From QZLE01 sp033852075 (GTDB taxonomy: Bacteria; Pseudomonadota; Gammaproteobacteria; QZLD01): DNA of 15,922 nucleotides. The notes under the pieces were generated by a model. That model was not told the origin of the DNA. It made no database searches and worked only from the letters and a program-made list of their open reading frames with translations. How positions within the stretch are numbered: position 1 is the first letter of the stretch; each line of letters starts with the position of its first letter. This document shows positions 15,885 to 15,922 of this stretch, piece by piece. The DNA lies in assembly GCA_033852075.1 (NCBI GenBank), contig JAWSVC010000024.1, positions 1-15,922 on the forward strand. Reading direction: 5' to 3'. The position numbers and the translations under genes were made by a program.

Positions 15885-15922
15885 TTATTCTATAATTTTA
15901 GAAACAACACCAGCACCAACTG
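15885..15922 (-). CDS. tuf: Elongation factor Tu, last codons (partial)
   Basis: The last 11 complete codons read VGAGVVSKIIE followed by TAA, the canonical EF-Tu carboxyl end. The gene continues beyond the right edge. With the tuf start at the left edge this implies two tuf genes flanking the window, as is usual for gammaproteobacteria (tufB here, tufA after fusA). It is followed by a terminator-like hairpin and tRNA-Trp. Confidence 0.93.
   Translation of the reverse strand, partial: VGAGVVSKIIE

Overview
The window is a core translation and transcription block of a gammaproteobacterium, and every gene reads on the minus strand. From right to left the order is: tail of one tuf gene, tRNA-Trp, secE, nusG, rplK, rplA, rplJ, rplL, rpoB, rpoC, a 680-base gap, rpsL, rpsG, fusA, and the first codons of another tuf gene at the left edge. 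RpoB, RpoC, S12 and L7/L12 look very close to the E. coli proteins. Having the rpoBC and str gene sets adjacent, with tRNA-Trp between tuf and secE, resembles Pseudomonas-type gammaproteobacteria more than E. coli, where the two sets are separated. By eye the DNA is fairly AT-rich, especially between genes. I cannot name a genus.

Right part (12295-15922). A tuf gene ends at 15885 and is followed by an intrinsic-terminator-like hairpin, then tRNA-Trp (anticodon CCA, CCA end encoded). secE and nusG follow four bases apart. A 97-base gap with a hairpin leads to rplK-rplA, whose stop and start share one base. A 283-base gap holds the structured leader through which L10 is expected to control its own translation, followed by rplJ and rplL.

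Middle part (3743-12294). Between rplL and rpoB lies a hairpin plus four-T tract matching the position of the partial terminator known from E. coli. rpoB and rpoC are intact and full length. A strong, probably bidirectional terminator lies just after rpoC.

Gap (3114-3793). This is the only long non-coding stretch. It holds a repeat-rich 115-base dyad element, AT-rich sequence with a weak 48-codon reading frame, and a near-consensus promoter (TTGACA, 17 bases, TAAAAT) that should drive rpsL-rpsG-fusA-tuf.

The genes work together in making ribosomal proteins of both subunits, both catalytic subunits of RNA polymerase, NusG that couples polymerase to ribosome or Rho, two elongation factors and one part of the Sec translocon. 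I found no mobile element, CRISPR array or accessory system. The interesting material is regulatory and lies between the genes.
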